Positions 43,240 to 54,795 are shown, numbered from the stretch's first letter. The stretch is DNA of 64,000 nucleotides from Magnetospirillum sulfuroxidans (GCF_018224925.1 NZ_JAGTUF010000008.1:84181-148180), one strand, 5' to 3'. Notes: generated by a model from the letters alone, not told the origin. Translations and numbers: made by a program.

Positions 43240-45096
43240 GTGCTGAGCGAATTGGCGATGACGCCGCAAATGGTGATTACCCTTGGCCTGCTGATTTTGG
43301 CCTTGGGGCTGTACGTGTCCGAACGGATCCCGGTCGAAGTCGCTTCCATCGGCTTGCTGGTGGTGATGATGGTGGCGTTCCACCTGTTGCCGGTCCAAGG
43401 TCCCGACGGCCGCAATCTGCTGTCGCCGGAAATCTTGCTGTCCGGCTTCGGCAATCCGGCCTTGCTGACGGTGATGGCGCTGCTGGTGGTGGCCGAGGGC
43501 TTGAACCGGACCGGCACGCTTGACCGTCTGGTCGATGGGGTCGGGAATCTGCGCCTGTCGCCTTCGGTTTTGGCCGCCTTGGCGCTGGCGGTGGTGTGCG
43601 TCACCAGCGCCTTTATCAATGACACGCCGGTGGTGGTGATGTTTCTGCCGGTGTTCCAGGCTTTGGCCATGCGGGCGGGGCATGGGTCGTCGCGGCTGAT
43701 GATGCCGTTGTCCTTTGCCGCCATCTTGGGCGGCATGACCACGCTGATCGGTTCCAGCACCAATCTGCTGGTGTCGTCGGCGCTGATTTCCCAAGGTCTG
43801 CCCGGGCTGGAATTCTTCCAGCAGACCCCCATGGGCGTATGGGTGGCGGCGGTCGGTTTTATTTATGTGGTGTTCGTCATGCCCCGTTTGTTGCCGAAAG
43901 GGGAAAGCGGCGGTTTGGGCGGCGGCGGCGGCGGCGGCAAGCAATTCGTGTCGCAATGCGTGGTCGCGGCCGGTTCGGCCCTGGATGGGGCTCAGGCGGC
44001 GGCGGGGAGGTTTCGGCAACTGCCCGATATCACCGTGCATCTGATCGTGCGCGACGGCGAATCGGTTTTTCCGCCTTACGATGATGTGGTGCTGACGGCG
44101 GGCGATGTGCTGATGATCGCCGGTTCGCGCAAGGCCTTGACCGAGACGGCGGCGCGCTATCCCGGCCTGTTGTCGGTGCCCGAGATCCATGACGACGATG
44201 ACGACGAGGCGCCGGTTCCGCGCCCGGCGGTACCCACGGTCGAGCAGGTGATGGTCGAGGCCATGGTGCCGCCGACATCGCGCTTTACCGGCTTTTCCGT
44301 CGAGCAATTGGGGCTGAACCGTTACCACAATCTGGTGGTGCTGGGGTTGGAGCGCCGCGCCCGGATGATGCGCGGCCCCACTGCCGGCCTGCGCCTGCAA
44401 GCCGGCGACGTGTTGTTGCTGATGGGGCGCGACAACGACATTGAAACCTTGCGCCGGGATCGCGATCTGGTGGTGATCTCGGGCAGTGCCGGCCTGTTGC
44501 CTCGCGTTCATCACGCCAAGACCGCCGGCTTGCTGTTCCTGGCCATGCTGGGATTGTCCGCCACCGGCGTGCTGCCCATCGCCATCGCCGCCATCGGTGT
44601 GGCGGTTCTGTTGGTTGCCCTGGGCGCCTTGACCGCGCGTCAGGCCATCGGCGCCATTGACGCCAAGATCGTGCTGTTGGTCGGCAACGCCTTGGCCTTG
44701 GGCCAAGCCATGGAGGCCACCGGCGCCGCGGCCTTCCTGGCCAAGGCGTTGTTGCTGATCATGGGCGACGTCGGTCCCTGGGTGGCGGTGGTGGCGTTCT
44801 TCGGCTTGGTGTCGTTGATCACCAATGTGTTGTCCAACAACGCCACCGCCGTGCTGTTCACCCCCATCGCGGTGGGGTTGGCCCGGCAATTGGGTGTCGA
44901 TCCCCATTTATTCGCCATTACCGTCATTATCGCCGCCAATTGTTCCTTTATCACTCCCATCGGGTATCAGACCAATCTGCTGGTCATGGGGCCGGGACAT
45001 TACCGTTTCATCGATTACGCCAAGGCAGGGTTGCCACTGACACTTTTGCTGTGGGCGACCTTCGCCATCGGCGCCAAGGTGGTCTGGGGATTGTAA
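43240..45096 (+). CDS. SLC13-type anion transporter with internal TrkA-C domains
   Basis: A 618-residue protein, start GTG 43240 with a GGGAG site. Helices run in two halves (about 10-225 and 430-615). The conserved SLC13/DASS loops are seen: FINDTPVVVMFLPVF, and GSSTNLLVSSALI near the middle of the first half and ITPIGYQTNLLVMGPGHY near the end. Between the halves lie two RCK/TrkA-C-like domains (about 240-410) containing ITVHLIVRDGESVFPPYDDVVL and RMMRGPTAGLRLQAGDVLLLMG. A run of eight glycines and an acidic DDDDDE patch lie in the linkers. Substrate is probably a divalent anion such as sulfate, but it is not certain. Confidence 0.85.
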   Translation: MLSELAMTPQMVITLGLLILALGLYVSERIPVEVASIGLLVVMMVAFHLLPVQGPDGRNLLSPEILLSGFGNPALLTVMALLVVAEGLNRTGTLDRLVDGVGNLRLSPSVLAALALAVVCVTSAFINDTPVVVMFLPVFQALAMRAGHGSSRLMMPLSFAAILGGMTTLIGSSTNLLVSSALISQGLPGLEFFQQTPMGVWVAAVGFIYVVFVMPRLLPKGESGGLGGGGGGGKQFVSQCVVAAGSALDGAQAAAGRFRQLPDITVHLIVRDGESVFPPYDDVVLTAGDVLMIAGSRKALTETAARYPGLLSVPEIHDDDDDEAPVPRPAVPTVEQVMVEAMVPPTSRFTGFSVEQLGLNRYHNLVVLGLERRARMMRGPTAGLRLQAGDVLLLMGRDNDIETLRRDRDLVVISGSAGLLPRVHHAKTAGLLFLAMLGLSATGVLPIAIAAIGVAVLLVALGALTARQAIGAIDAKIVLLVGNALALGQAMEATGAAAFLAKALLLIMGDVGPWVAVVAFFGLVSLITNVLSNNATAVLFTPIAVGLARQLGVDPHLFAITVIIAANCSFITPIGYQTNLLVMGPGHYRFIDYAKAGLPLTLLLWATFAIGAKVVWGL

Positions 45097-45161
45097 AGTC
45101 TTGCCTGCAAGGCGTGCCCTGCTAAACTCCGGCGCTGTCGCCAGCAAGGATTTTTGCAAGC

Positions 45162-46334
45162 ATGTCCCAATCCGCACGGCCGTCCGTCCGGCCGAACAAT
45201 CCTAATTTCTCCTCTGGCCCCTGTGCCAAGCGTCCCGGTTGGTCGGTGGACGGCTTGACCGATACGCCGTTTGGCCGCTCGCATCGGGCCAAGGTGGGCA
45301 AGGCCAAGCTGGAAGAAGTGATCGACCGCAGCGCCGCCATCTTGGGCTTGCCGGAAGGCTGGCGCCTGGGGATCGTGCCCGCCTCGGATACCGGCGCGGT
45401 GGAAATGGCCCTGTGGTCGTTGTTGGGCGGGCGCGGCGTCGATATGTTCACCTGGGACAGCTTCGGCGATACCTGGGTGGCCGACGTGCAAAAGCAATTG
45501 AAGCTTGATGATGTGCGGGTGTTCACCGCGCCTTACGGCCAATTGCCCGATCTGGCCCGCGCCGATTTTGATCGCGACGTGGTGTTCACCTGGAATGGCA
45601 CCACGGCCGGGGTGCGGGTTCCCAATGGTGATTGGATCGCCGACGACCGCAAGGGATTGACCATCTGCGACGCCACCAGCGCCGCCTTTGCCATGGATCT
45701 GCCCTGGCATAAGCTGGATGTGGTGACGTGGTCGTGGCAAAAGGTGCTGGGCGGCGAAGGCGCGCACGGCATGCTGGTGCTGAGCCCGCGCGCGGTCGAG
45801 CGGCTGGAAAGCTATACGCCGCCATGGCCGTTGCCCAAGATTTTCCGCCTGACCTCGGGCGGCAAGCTGATGGACGGCATCTTTCGCGGCGACACCATCA
45901 ACACCCCGTCCATGCTGGCGGTGGAAGATCAGATCGATGCCTTGAAATGGGCCGATTCCATTGGTGGATTGCCGGCGCTGATGGCCCGCTGCGAGGCCAA
46001 CCGCGCCACCGTGCAATCTTGGTTGGATGGCTCGGATTGGGCGGTCAATCTGGCGGACGATCCGGCGATCCGTTCGTGCACCTCGGTCTGCCTGACCCTT
46101 AAGGCCGCTTGTTTCACCCGCTTATCCGCCGAGGATCAAGCCGCTTTCGCCAAGAAAATGGTAAGCTTGCTTGATAAGGAAGCGGTTGCCTTTGATATCG
46201 GTTCGTATCGCGATGCCCCGCCCGGTTTGCGCATCTGGGGCGGCGCCACGGTCGAGACCGCCGATATCGTTGCCGTTTTGCCGTGGCTGGACTGGGCCTA
46301 TGCTCAGGTTCAGGCCGAATTCGCGTCCAAGTGA
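45162..46334 (+). CDS. serC: Phosphoserine transaminase
   Basis: A 390-residue fold-type I aminotransferase of the alphaproteobacterial SerC group. It starts [18 protein letters not shown], has [33 protein letters not shown] and the PLP lysine in [18 protein letters not shown]. It converts phosphohydroxypyruvate and glutamate to phosphoserine. serA follows 29 bases downstream, so the pair supplies serine, and through O-acetylserine also cysteine. Confidence 0.93.
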   Translation: MSQSARPSVRPNNPNFSSGPCAKRPGWSVDGLTDTPFGRSHRAKVGKAKLEEVIDRSAAILGLPEGWRLGIVPASDTGAVEMALWSLLGGRGVDMFTWDSFGDTWVADVQKQLKLDDVRVFTAPYGQLPDLARADFDRDVVFTWNGTTAGVRVPNGDWIADDRKGLTICDATSAAFAMDLPWHKLDVVTWSWQKVLGGEGAHGMLVLSPRAVERLESYTPPWPLPKIFRLTSGGKLMDGIFRGDTINTPSMLAVEDQIDALKWADSIGGLPALMARCEANRATVQSWLDGSDWAVNLADDPAIRSCTSVCLTLKAACFTRLSAEDQAAFAKKMVSLLDKEAVAFDIGSYRDAPPGLRIWGGATVETADIVAVLPWLDWAYAQVQAEFASK

Positions 46335-46363
46335 AGTTGCTGTTTGCATAGGGAAGTGTCGTC

Positions 46364-47941
46364 ATGCCCAAGGTTCTGATTAGCGACAGGTTCAGCCAGG
46401 CTGCCGTGCAGGCGTTTTCCCATCACGGCATTGAGGTCGATGTGCGGCCAGGGCTGTCGGTCGATGAACTCAAGGCGATCATCGGTGAATATGATGGCTT
46501 GGCCGTGCGGTCGGGGACCAAGGTCAGCGCCGAATTGCTGGCCTGCGCCACCAAGCTGAAAGTCGTCGGCCGCGCCGGCATCGGCACCGATAACATCGAC
46601 TTGGCCGCCGCCACCGACCAGGGGGTGGTGGTGATGAACACGCCGTTCGGCAATTCGGTGACCACCGCCGAACACGCCATTGCCCTGATGTTTTCGCTTG
46701 CTCGCCAAATTCCCGCCGCCAACGGGTCAACTCATGCCGGCAAATGGGAGAAATCCCGTTTCATGGGCGTCGAATTGACCGGCAAGACTTTGGGCATCAT
46801 CGGCAGCGGCAATATCGGCGCCATCGTCGCCGACCGCGCCTTGGGCCTGAACATGCGGGTGGTCGCCTTTGATCCGTTCCTGTCCGAAGACCGGGCCAAG
46901 GACATGTGCATCGAAAAGGTCGATCTGGACAGCTTGTTCGCGCGCGCCGATTTCATCAGTCTGCATACGCCGTTGACCGAGGCCACCCGTAACCTGATCT
47001 GTGCCGATTCCATCGCCCTGATGAAAGACGGCGTCCGCATCGTCAATTGCGCCCGTGGCGGTCTGATCAACGAAGCCGATCTGCGGGCCGCCATCCTTTC
47101 CGGCAAGGTGGCCGGGGCGGCGCTTGACGTTTATCAGGTCGAACCGGCGACCGAGAATTGTCTGTTCGGATTGGAACAGGTGGTGTGCACGCCGCATCTG
47201 GGCGCCTCGACCGCCGAGGCGCAGGAAAATCAGGCGTTGCAGGTGGCCGAGCAAATGTCCGATTTTCTGCTGTCGGGCATTGTCGCCAACGCGCTGAACA
47301 TGGTGCCGGTCTCGGCCGAGGACGCGCCCAAGCTGAAACCTTATATGAAGCTGGCGGGGCAGTTGGGCAGTTTTGCCGGTCAGTTGACCGAGCACGCCAT
47401 CAAGGCGGTGCAGATCGAATATGAAGGTCATGTGGCCAGTCTGAACACCAAACCGTTGACCGCCATCGTGCTGGAAAGCCTGTTCCGGCCGATGATGGAA
47501 TCGGTCAATCTGGTCAATGCGCCGCTGGTGGCCAAGGATCGCGGCATCGAGGTGTCGGAAGTCACCAATGAACGCAAGGGCGATTACAACACCCTGATCC
47601 GCGTCACCGTGGTGACCGAACAACGCACCCGCGATGTTGCCGGCACGCTGTTCGGTGGCGACAAGCCGCGTGTGGTGGCGATCAAGGGTATTCCGATCGA
47701 GGCCGAGTTGGGCAGCCACATGCTGTATGTCACCAATCAGGACAAGCCCGGTTTCATCGGCGCCCTGGGCAGTCTGTTGGGGGCGCGGGGCGTCAATATC
47801 GCCACGTTCCATCTGGGCCGGTCTGAATCCGGCGGCGACGCCATCTTGCTGACCCAGGTCGATCAGCCGCTGACCGATGCCATCCTTGCGGCGGTGTGCG
47901 AACTGCCCCATGTGGTGCAGGCCAAATCGCTGAGCTTCTGA
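46364..47941 (+). CDS. serA: D-3-phosphoglycerate dehydrogenase
   Basis: A 525-residue, long-form SerA. The N-terminal domain shows VLISDRFSQAAVQAF and VVGRAGIGTDNIDLAAA. The Rossmann part has GIIGSGNIGAIVADRA, NCARGGLINEADL and the catalytic His in CTPHLGASTAEAQENQA. An intervening ASB domain (about 320-450) precedes a C-terminal ACT domain (MLYVTNQDKPGFIGALGSLL) that may sense serine. It is the first committed enzyme of serine synthesis. A terminator follows 19 bases after the stop. Confidence 0.95.
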   Translation: MPKVLISDRFSQAAVQAFSHHGIEVDVRPGLSVDELKAIIGEYDGLAVRSGTKVSAELLACATKLKVVGRAGIGTDNIDLAAATDQGVVVMNTPFGNSVTTAEHAIALMFSLARQIPAANGSTHAGKWEKSRFMGVELTGKTLGIIGSGNIGAIVADRALGLNMRVVAFDPFLSEDRAKDMCIEKVDLDSLFARADFISLHTPLTEATRNLICADSIALMKDGVRIVNCARGGLINEADLRAAILSGKVAGAALDVYQVEPATENCLFGLEQVVCTPHLGASTAEAQENQALQVAEQMSDFLLSGIVANALNMVPVSAEDAPKLKPYMKLAGQLGSFAGQLTEHAIKAVQIEYEGHVASLNTKPLTAIVLESLFRPMMESVNLVNAPLVAKDRGIEVSEVTNERKGDYNTLIRVTVVTEQRTRDVAGTLFGGDKPRVVAIKGIPIEAELGSHMLYVTNQDKPGFIGALGSLLGARGVNIATFHLGRSESGGDAILLTQVDQPLTDAILAAVCELPHVVQAKSLSF

Positions 47942-47960
47942 GACCATCTGCTTTCATGTC

Positions 47961-47991
47961 AAACCCCTTCCCGGCGACGGGGAGGGGTTTT
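47961..47991 (+). terminator. Intrinsic terminator of the serC-serA unit
   Basis: Stem AAACCCCTTCCC / GGGGAGGGGTTT (47961-47972 with 47979-47990, one G-T pair), 6-base loop, then TTTTGCC. Confidence 0.75.
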
Positions 47992-48179
47992 GCCTTGTCA
48001 CATAACATTCACACTTGCTGAACATACTCCTTAAGGAGTATATCCCCCATCCTAAAGTGAATGATAAATGTCAATTGGCAGCACCTGGGGTAGATATACA
48101 TCCCGTGCTTTGCTTCCCGGCCGTGGGGCATGCCCAATAGAATACGTCATTGCCGACACGACCATTCCAGGGGGGAATC

Positions 48180-49568
48180 ATGTTCGCCGCACGTCAAAAG
48201 CCGAAGCCGCCGCCGGTTCAGGATCAATCGCGTCCCGATGAAGAGTTGAGCGCGGATCGTCTGGCCATTATCGACGAGATGTTGGACATGATTCTGGCCG
48301 GACGCTACCACTCGGTGCCCGAGGGGCGGTGCAGCGTCGGCAAGAAGATCAAGGCGATGGCCGAACAGCTGGAAAAGCGGGCGCTGGGGGAACTCAAGCG
48401 CAATGTCGAGATGTCGATCAGCATCAATGAAGCGGTGACCGAGAACGCCGGCATGATGCGTTCGGTCAGTGAAGCCGATCGTCGCAGCCAGACCATCGCC
48501 GCCGCCGCCGAGCAATTGGTGACGAGCGTCGGCCAGATCGCCGAGAATTCCAACGGTGCCGCCGCCGAGGCGCAATCCGCCGAAATCGCCGCCCTGGAAG
48601 GACAAAAGGCGGCCGAACAGGCGGTGGAGACCATGCAATCCATCGCCCATGCGGTCGAGGCCGCGGTGACCAAGGTGGAAAGCCTGGGGCAAGCCTCGGC
48701 TCAGATTGGCGACATCATCAACCAGATCGAAGCCATCGCCCGGCAGACCAATCTGTTGGCGCTCAACGCCACCATCGAAGCGGCGCGAGCCGGGGATGCC
48801 GGCAAAGGCTTCGCCGTCGTCGCCAACGAGGTCAAGCATCTGGCGAACCAGACCGCGAAGGCCACCATCGACATCCGCGCCCGCATCGAAAACCTGCGCC
48901 AGGAAATGTCCGATATCGTTGTCACCATGGAAGACGGCGCGCATGCTGTCGAAGCAGGCCAGGCGGTGATCCGGGTGACCGGCGAAAACATGCGGCAAGT
49001 CTCGACCCAGGTGGCCGAAGTCACCGGGCGCATGCAGGGGATCGCTTCGATCCTGACCCAGCAGACCGCCGCGTCGGAAGAAGTGTCGCACGGGGTTGGC
49101 GTCATCGCCGAAATGTCGGGGCGCAATGTGGCGACCATCGGCCAAGTGGCCGAGGAAATGGACCGGGCGGCCAAGGTGATCGCACGGACCTTGGCCGACA
49201 TGGCCGAGTTGGAGATCGAAGATTTGACCATTCATGTGGCCAAGTCCGATCACATGATTTGGCGCAAGCGGTTGGCCGACATGCTGGTCGGGCGGGAAAC
49301 CCTGCGTCCCGATGAACTGGCCGATCATAGCCAATGCCGCCTGGGGCGGTGGTGCGCGACCGTCACCGATCCTGGAATCCGCAATCATCCGGCCTTTGCC
49401 GCGTTGGAAGAACCGCATCGCATGGTTCACCAACACGGCATCGACGCCGCCCGGCTTTATCAATCCGGCGACATCGACGGCGCCTTGCATTGCGTGCAAT
49501 TGGCCGCCCAGGCATCGCAGGGGGTGATGCAGGCTTTGGATGATCTGAGCTGCCGCGGTACGTTCTGA
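48180..49568 (+). CDS. Cytoplasmic methyl-accepting chemotaxis protein with CZB domain
   Basis: A 462-residue chemoreceptor from the ATG at 48180 (GGGGGGAA site). No membrane helix is seen. The N-terminal 70 residues have no recognised sensor. The MCP signalling domain holds the hairpin [20 protein letters not shown] (conserved tip) with adjacent methylation helices. The C-terminus is a CZB zinc-binding domain with the pattern [23 protein letters not shown] and [11 protein letters not shown], giving the 3-His/1-Cys ligand set. CZB receptors sense zinc or hypochlorous acid through the Cys. Ligand here unknown. Confidence 0.9.
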   Translation: MFAARQKPKPPPVQDQSRPDEELSADRLAIIDEMLDMILAGRYHSVPEGRCSVGKKIKAMAEQLEKRALGELKRNVEMSISINEAVTENAGMMRSVSEADRRSQTIAAAAEQLVTSVGQIAENSNGAAAEAQSAEIAALEGQKAAEQAVETMQSIAHAVEAAVTKVESLGQASAQIGDIINQIEAIARQTNLLALNATIEAARAGDAGKGFAVVANEVKHLANQTAKATIDIRARIENLRQEMSDIVVTMEDGAHAVEAGQAVIRVTGENMRQVSTQVAEVTGRMQGIASILTQQTAASEEVSHGVGVIAEMSGRNVATIGQVAEEMDRAAKVIARTLADMAELEIEDLTIHVAKSDHMIWRKRLADMLVGRETLRPDELADHSQCRLGRWCATVTDPGIRNHPAFAALEEPHRMVHQHGIDAARLYQSGDIDGALHCVQLAAQASQGVMQALDDLSCRGTF

Positions 49569-49682
49569 AATCGCTTTCACTGTTTTCCGTTTGCCCCTGT
49601 CGGGCAAACGCGATAAACCGGTCTGCTGTCGTGACCGGGGACGGTTGCGTTGTTCCGCCACCATGCCGATTTGCCGAATTTT

Positions 49683-50813
49683 ATGAATGATTTCGCCAAG
49701 AACGCGCTGCTGCCCAACGGTTTGCGCGACATTCTCCCCCTGGATGCCGAATTCGAGGCGGACGTGGTCAGCCGCGTCTCGGCCCATTTCAGCGCCCAGG
49801 GCTATGACCGGGTCAAGCCGCCGCTGATCGAGTTCGAGGATACGCTGCTCGACGGTGTCGGCGCCGCCATGGCCAAGCAATGCTTCCGCGTTATGGACCC
49901 GGTGACCCAAAAGATGATGGGTGTGCGTCCTGACATGACGCCGCAGGTGGCTCGCATCGCCCGAACCCGTCTGGCCGGCTCGCCCCGGCCGTTGCGCCTG
50001 TCTTATGCCGGTCAGGTGTTGCGGGTGAAGGGCAGTCAATTGCGGCCCGAACGCCAGTTCGGCCAAGCCGGCATCGAATTGATCGGCATCGATTGTCCCG
50101 AAGCCGATGCCGAAGTCGCCATCTTGGCGGCGGAAGCCCTGGTTGCCTTGGGGGTGCCGGGCGTTTCCATCGATCTGTCATTGCCGACCTTGGTGCCGGC
50201 CCTCTTGTCCGGTCTGAACCTGGCCGAGGAAACCCTGCGCGGTTCGCTTGACCACAAGGACGCCGCCGCCGTGCTGGCGCTGGGCGGCGCCGCCGCCGCG
50301 CTGCTGTCGGCCTTGTTGCAAGCCGCCGGTCCGGCCGAGCGGGCGTTGTCGCTTTTGGCCGGGCTGGAGCTGCCCGAAGCCGCCGCCGCCGAGCGTGATC
50401 GCTTGGCCGAGGTGGTTGGTCTGATCGCCGCGGCCATTCCGGAAGTGACCTTGACCATCGATCCGGTGGAAAATCGCGGCTTTGAATATCACACGGGCAT
50501 ATCCTTTACCTTGTTCGGTCAGAACATTTCCGGTGAACTGGGACGCGGCGGCCGTTATCTGGCCGGGGGCACCGAGCCGGCGACCGGGGCGACCTTGTTT
50601 CTCGATACGGTGTTGGCGGCGTTGCCGGGGCCGGTTGCGGTCCAGCGCGCCTTTATTCCGGTCGGAACGCCGCGCGCGCTGGCGCAGGCGCTGCGGGCGC
50701 AGGGCTGGGTGACGGTGGCGGGATTGCAGGCCGTGGCCGATAATGCGGCCGAGGCGAAAAGATTGGGGTGCGGTCATGTCTTGATGGCCGATGGCGTGAA
50801 GTCTGTGGAATAG
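49683..50813 (+). CDS. hisZ: ATP phosphoribosyltransferase regulatory subunit
   Basis: A 376-residue class II HisRS paralogue. It begins NDFAKNALLPNGLRDILP, then shows VKPPLIEFEDTLL, RVMDPVTQKMMGVRPDMTPQ and RLSYAGQVLRV, which are HisRS-like motifs 1 and 2. The catalytic histidyl-adenylate and anticodon-binding parts are absent or degenerate, and the length fits HisZ rather than HisS. HisZ binds short-form HisG to make active ATP phosphoribosyltransferase. An ATG at 49683 is chosen because the family start begins just there. purA follows after 12 bases. Confidence 0.88.
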   Translation: MNDFAKNALLPNGLRDILPLDAEFEADVVSRVSAHFSAQGYDRVKPPLIEFEDTLLDGVGAAMAKQCFRVMDPVTQKMMGVRPDMTPQVARIARTRLAGSPRPLRLSYAGQVLRVKGSQLRPERQFGQAGIELIGIDCPEADAEVAILAAEALVALGVPGVSIDLSLPTLVPALLSGLNLAEETLRGSLDHKDAAAVLALGGAAAALLSALLQAAGPAERALSLLAGLELPEAAAAERDRLAEVVGLIAAAIPEVTLTIDPVENRGFEYHTGISFTLFGQNISGELGRGGRYLAGGTEPATGATLFLDTVLAALPGPVAVQRAFIPVGTPRALAQALRAQGWVTVAGLQAVADNAAEAKRLGCGHVLMADGVKSVE

Positions 50814-52115
<1,302 letters not shown>

Positions 52116-52198
52116 CCGCGATGACGCTTGAGCCCGCGCCCATTGGCCCTTACAAAGGTTGACGGCGCGGGTTGGTGCTCACAGGGACGAACGCGAGA

Positions 52199-54247
52199 AT
52201 GGCGGAAGCCGCTGAAGCAAATGGCGCGGAACTGGAAAGTGTGGCGGCCTCGGGGCAGCCTGGGGTTCTGCGCGACCGTTATACCATCCGTTCCAATCAA
52301 CCGATTCCCGAGCTCTCGACTCCTAACGCCGAAGCCTTTGTCGCCGAGGATAAGCGCGACGCCAACCGCCAACTTTACGCCCTGATCTGCCGGCCGGAAT
52401 TACCGCCGCGCGTTAACGTCATGCGTGCCTTGAAGGGCTTGCAGGCGCCGGGGCTGGTGCAATTGGTCGAATGGGGGGCGATGACCTGGCCGCCCCTGGG
52501 CCGCCAATGCATGACCGTGGTGTACGAACGGCCGGTCGGCAAGCGGCTGATGACCAATCTGCGCCAGGAATTCCGCCGCATCGACGAATACGAGATCGGT
52601 CGCAAGGTCATCGAGCCGCTGGTATCGGCGATCAAGGAATTGACCAATCGCGGCATCACCCACCGCGCCATCCGGGCCACCAACCTGTTTTACATGGATG
52701 ACGCCGGCGAACGTTTGGCGCTGGGCGATTGCGTCTCGACGCCGCCGGCCTTTGATCAGCCGTTGTTGTTCGAAAGCGTCGAAGCCGGCATGGCCAATCC
52801 GGTGGCGCGCGGTTCGGGGACCTATTCCGACGATTTGTACGCGTTGGGCGTCACCATCGTCTTCTTGTTTCTGGGGCGCAATCCGGTCGCCCACATGGAC
52901 GAAGAAACGTTGCTGAAGATGAAGATTCAGCACGGCTCTTACGCCACCTTGGTCGGCGAAGAACGGTTGCCGATGGCCCTGATCGAATTGCTGCGCGGTC
53001 TGTTGTGTGACGCCCCCGAACAGCGCTGGGATATCGAGGCGTTGGATTTGTGGTTGTCCGGGCGCCGGTTGTCCCCCTTGCAGCAACGGGTGGAAAAGCG
53101 GGCCGCCCGTGGTTTCCCGTTTAACAGCAAGGAATATTTCAATTGCCGTGAATTGGCCCAGGCCATGGCCCGGAATTGGGAGGCGGCGATCCCGCCGGTG
53201 CTGGAAGGCAAGCTGGAATTGTGGCTGCGCCGCGCCGTCGAGGACAAGGACCGGGCCCAGGTGGTTTCCGACGTGGTGCGCATGGCCTTGACCGGTTCCG
53301 GCGATAAGCGGTCATCATCGGATTTGATGCTGTGCAAGGTGCTTAACATCCTCGATCCCACCGCGCCCATTCGCTACAAGGGCTTCAACGCCATGCCCGA
53401 TGGCTTTGGCTCGGCCCTGGCGGCGGTGATGGCACAAAAGGGCGACACCCGCTTGTTGGTGGAAATTATCCTGCGCGAGGTGCCGCGCTTGTGGTTCGAG
53501 GCGCGGCATTCCTATTTGCCTGATAATTCACTGATGGAAGGCAATTTCCGCGAGTTGAAGAATTATCTGTCGCAGACCGGCATGGGCTTTGGCCTGGAAC
53601 GCTGCCTTTACGAACTCAATGACGCTTTGCCGTGCCAAAGCTCGCTGTTGGGGGAAGATTATGTCGTCGTGCTCAAGGAATTGCTGCCGGCGTTGAACGC
53701 GGCCGCGGCCAAGCGCGAGGATTCCAAGCAGCCGCCGGTGGACCGGCACATTGCGGCCTTCATGGGGGCGCGGGCACGCAGCGACATTGATCGCAACTTA
53801 ACGGCGCTCAACGACCCGGACCCGTCAAAATCATTGTTGGCCCTGCTCAATATGTATGCGGTGTTCCAGTACCGGTTGGGGCCGGAATCGGTCCCTGGTC
53901 TGGCGGCGTGGTGCGGGGCCATGGTCGGCCCCGTCGTTGGCGCCTTTCATTCGCGTGATCGTCGCAAGGAATTGGAAAAAGACCTGCCGAAGATGATCCG
54001 GCGTGGCTCGATCGTCGAAATCTATAATCTTTTGGAAAATCAGGAAGCCCGCGAAAAGGATCACAACGAATTCGCCTGGGCTCAGGCGCAATATCAAGCG
54101 GCTGAGGAAGAGGTCAAGCGGGTGCAGACCGATGACGAGGAGCGGGCGGAGGAAGGTGACCGTACCGGCCGGCAGACCGCTTCGGTGATCGGCATTTTGA
54201 TCGCCATGATCACCACCACCATCGTCGTTATCATGCGGGTCTGGTAG
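52199..54247 (+). CDS. Serine/threonine kinase-like protein, probably a pseudokinase, membrane-anchored
   Basis: A 682-residue protein from the ATG at 52199. The N-terminal about 290 residues have a protein-kinase fold outline: an HRD-equivalent ITHRAIRATNLFY at about 153-165, the post-loop GSGTYSDDLYALGVTIVFL (DxWxxG equivalent) and an LGDC where DFG is expected. The catalytic Asp of HRD is Ala, the DFG is lost and no clear VAIK Lys is seen, so it is probably catalytically dead or atypical. The rest is helical with no recognised domain, ending in a single C-terminal membrane helix (ASVIGILIAMITTTIVVIMRVW). It is followed 10 bases later by a small membrane protein. Function is unknown. Confidence 0.8.
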   Translation: MAEAAEANGAELESVAASGQPGVLRDRYTIRSNQPIPELSTPNAEAFVAEDKRDANRQLYALICRPELPPRVNVMRALKGLQAPGLVQLVEWGAMTWPPLGRQCMTVVYERPVGKRLMTNLRQEFRRIDEYEIGRKVIEPLVSAIKELTNRGITHRAIRATNLFYMDDAGERLALGDCVSTPPAFDQPLLFESVEAGMANPVARGSGTYSDDLYALGVTIVFLFLGRNPVAHMDEETLLKMKIQHGSYATLVGEERLPMALIELLRGLLCDAPEQRWDIEALDLWLSGRRLSPLQQRVEKRAARGFPFNSKEYFNCRELAQAMARNWEAAIPPVLEGKLELWLRRAVEDKDRAQVVSDVVRMALTGSGDKRSSSDLMLCKVLNILDPTAPIRYKGFNAMPDGFGSALAAVMAQKGDTRLLVEIILREVPRLWFEARHSYLPDNSLMEGNFRELKNYLSQTGMGFGLERCLYELNDALPCQSSLLGEDYVVVLKELLPALNAAAAKREDSKQPPVDRHIAAFMGARARSDIDRNLTALNDPDPSKSLLALLNMYAVFQYRLGPESVPGLAAWCGAMVGPVVGAFHSRDRRKELEKDLPKMIRRGSIVEIYNLLENQEAREKDHNEFAWAQAQYQAAEEEVKRVQTDDEERAEEGDRTGRQTASVIGILIAMITTTIVVIMRVW

Positions 54248-54257
54248 GGGCGCGGTC

Positions 54258-54749
54258 ATGGCAAAGAAACCGATCTCGGCGGTCAAACAGGCGCAGGCGG
54301 CGGCCAAGGGTAAAAAAGGCGGCGGCGGCTCCAACAAGATCGTCGTGTTGATGATTCTGGCGGCGTTGATCCCGTTCTCGCTGCCCACCGTCACCTTGCT
54401 GTTTTTCTGCGGCTTGCCTACTTTAGGTGCTTGGGCGGGGGAAAAGGGCAAGAATAAATATGCTTGGCTGTGTGTCGGCGGTTTCAACTTCGCCGGCATC
54501 ATTCCTTTCTTGTTTGATCTGTGGTTCGGCGTCCATACCCTGGACGAGGCATTGAACATGTTGTCCGACGCCAACGTCTTGTTGTGGGCCTATGGCGCGT
54601 CGGGGGCAGGCTGGGCCATGTATATTGTCACCCCGCCCCTGGTCAAAAGCTGGCTGGCCTTCACCACCGACCGCCGCGTCTCGGCTTTGAAATCGGCGCA
54701 AAAGCGGCTGATCGAGGAATGGGGGCCGGAAGTCACCAAGAAAGGGTGA
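54258..54749 (+). CDS. Small membrane protein of unknown function beside the kinase-like gene
   Basis: A 163-residue protein. A basic, Ala/Gly-rich N-terminus (SAVKQAQAAAKGKKGGGG) precedes three or so helices: IVVLMILAALIPFSLPTVTLLFF, AWLCVGGFNFAGIIPFLFDLWF and WAYGASGAGWAMYIVTP. The C-terminal KSAQKRLIEEWGPEV tail is cytoplasm-like. It follows the pseudokinase gene by 10 bases and probably forms a unit with it. No family is assigned. Confidence 0.65.
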   Translation: MAKKPISAVKQAQAAAKGKKGGGGSNKIVVLMILAALIPFSLPTVTLLFFCGLPTLGAWAGEKGKNKYAWLCVGGFNFAGIIPFLFDLWFGVHTLDEALNMLSDANVLLWAYGASGAGWAMYIVTPPLVKSWLAFTTDRRVSALKSAQKRLIEEWGPEVTKKG

Positions 54750-54795
54750 TTTCGCCGTATCGCTGACATGGGTCTTTCCCACACGGATGCGATCC

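Noticed and set aside
43147..44907. 586-codon antisense frame under the SLC13 transporter
   Set aside because: Gln/His/Gly repetitive translation, the typical reverse of hydrophobic codons.
48147..50066. 639-codon antisense frame across the chemoreceptor and hisZ
   Set aside because: Gly/His/Leu-rich shadow without a family; both plus-strand genes are firm.
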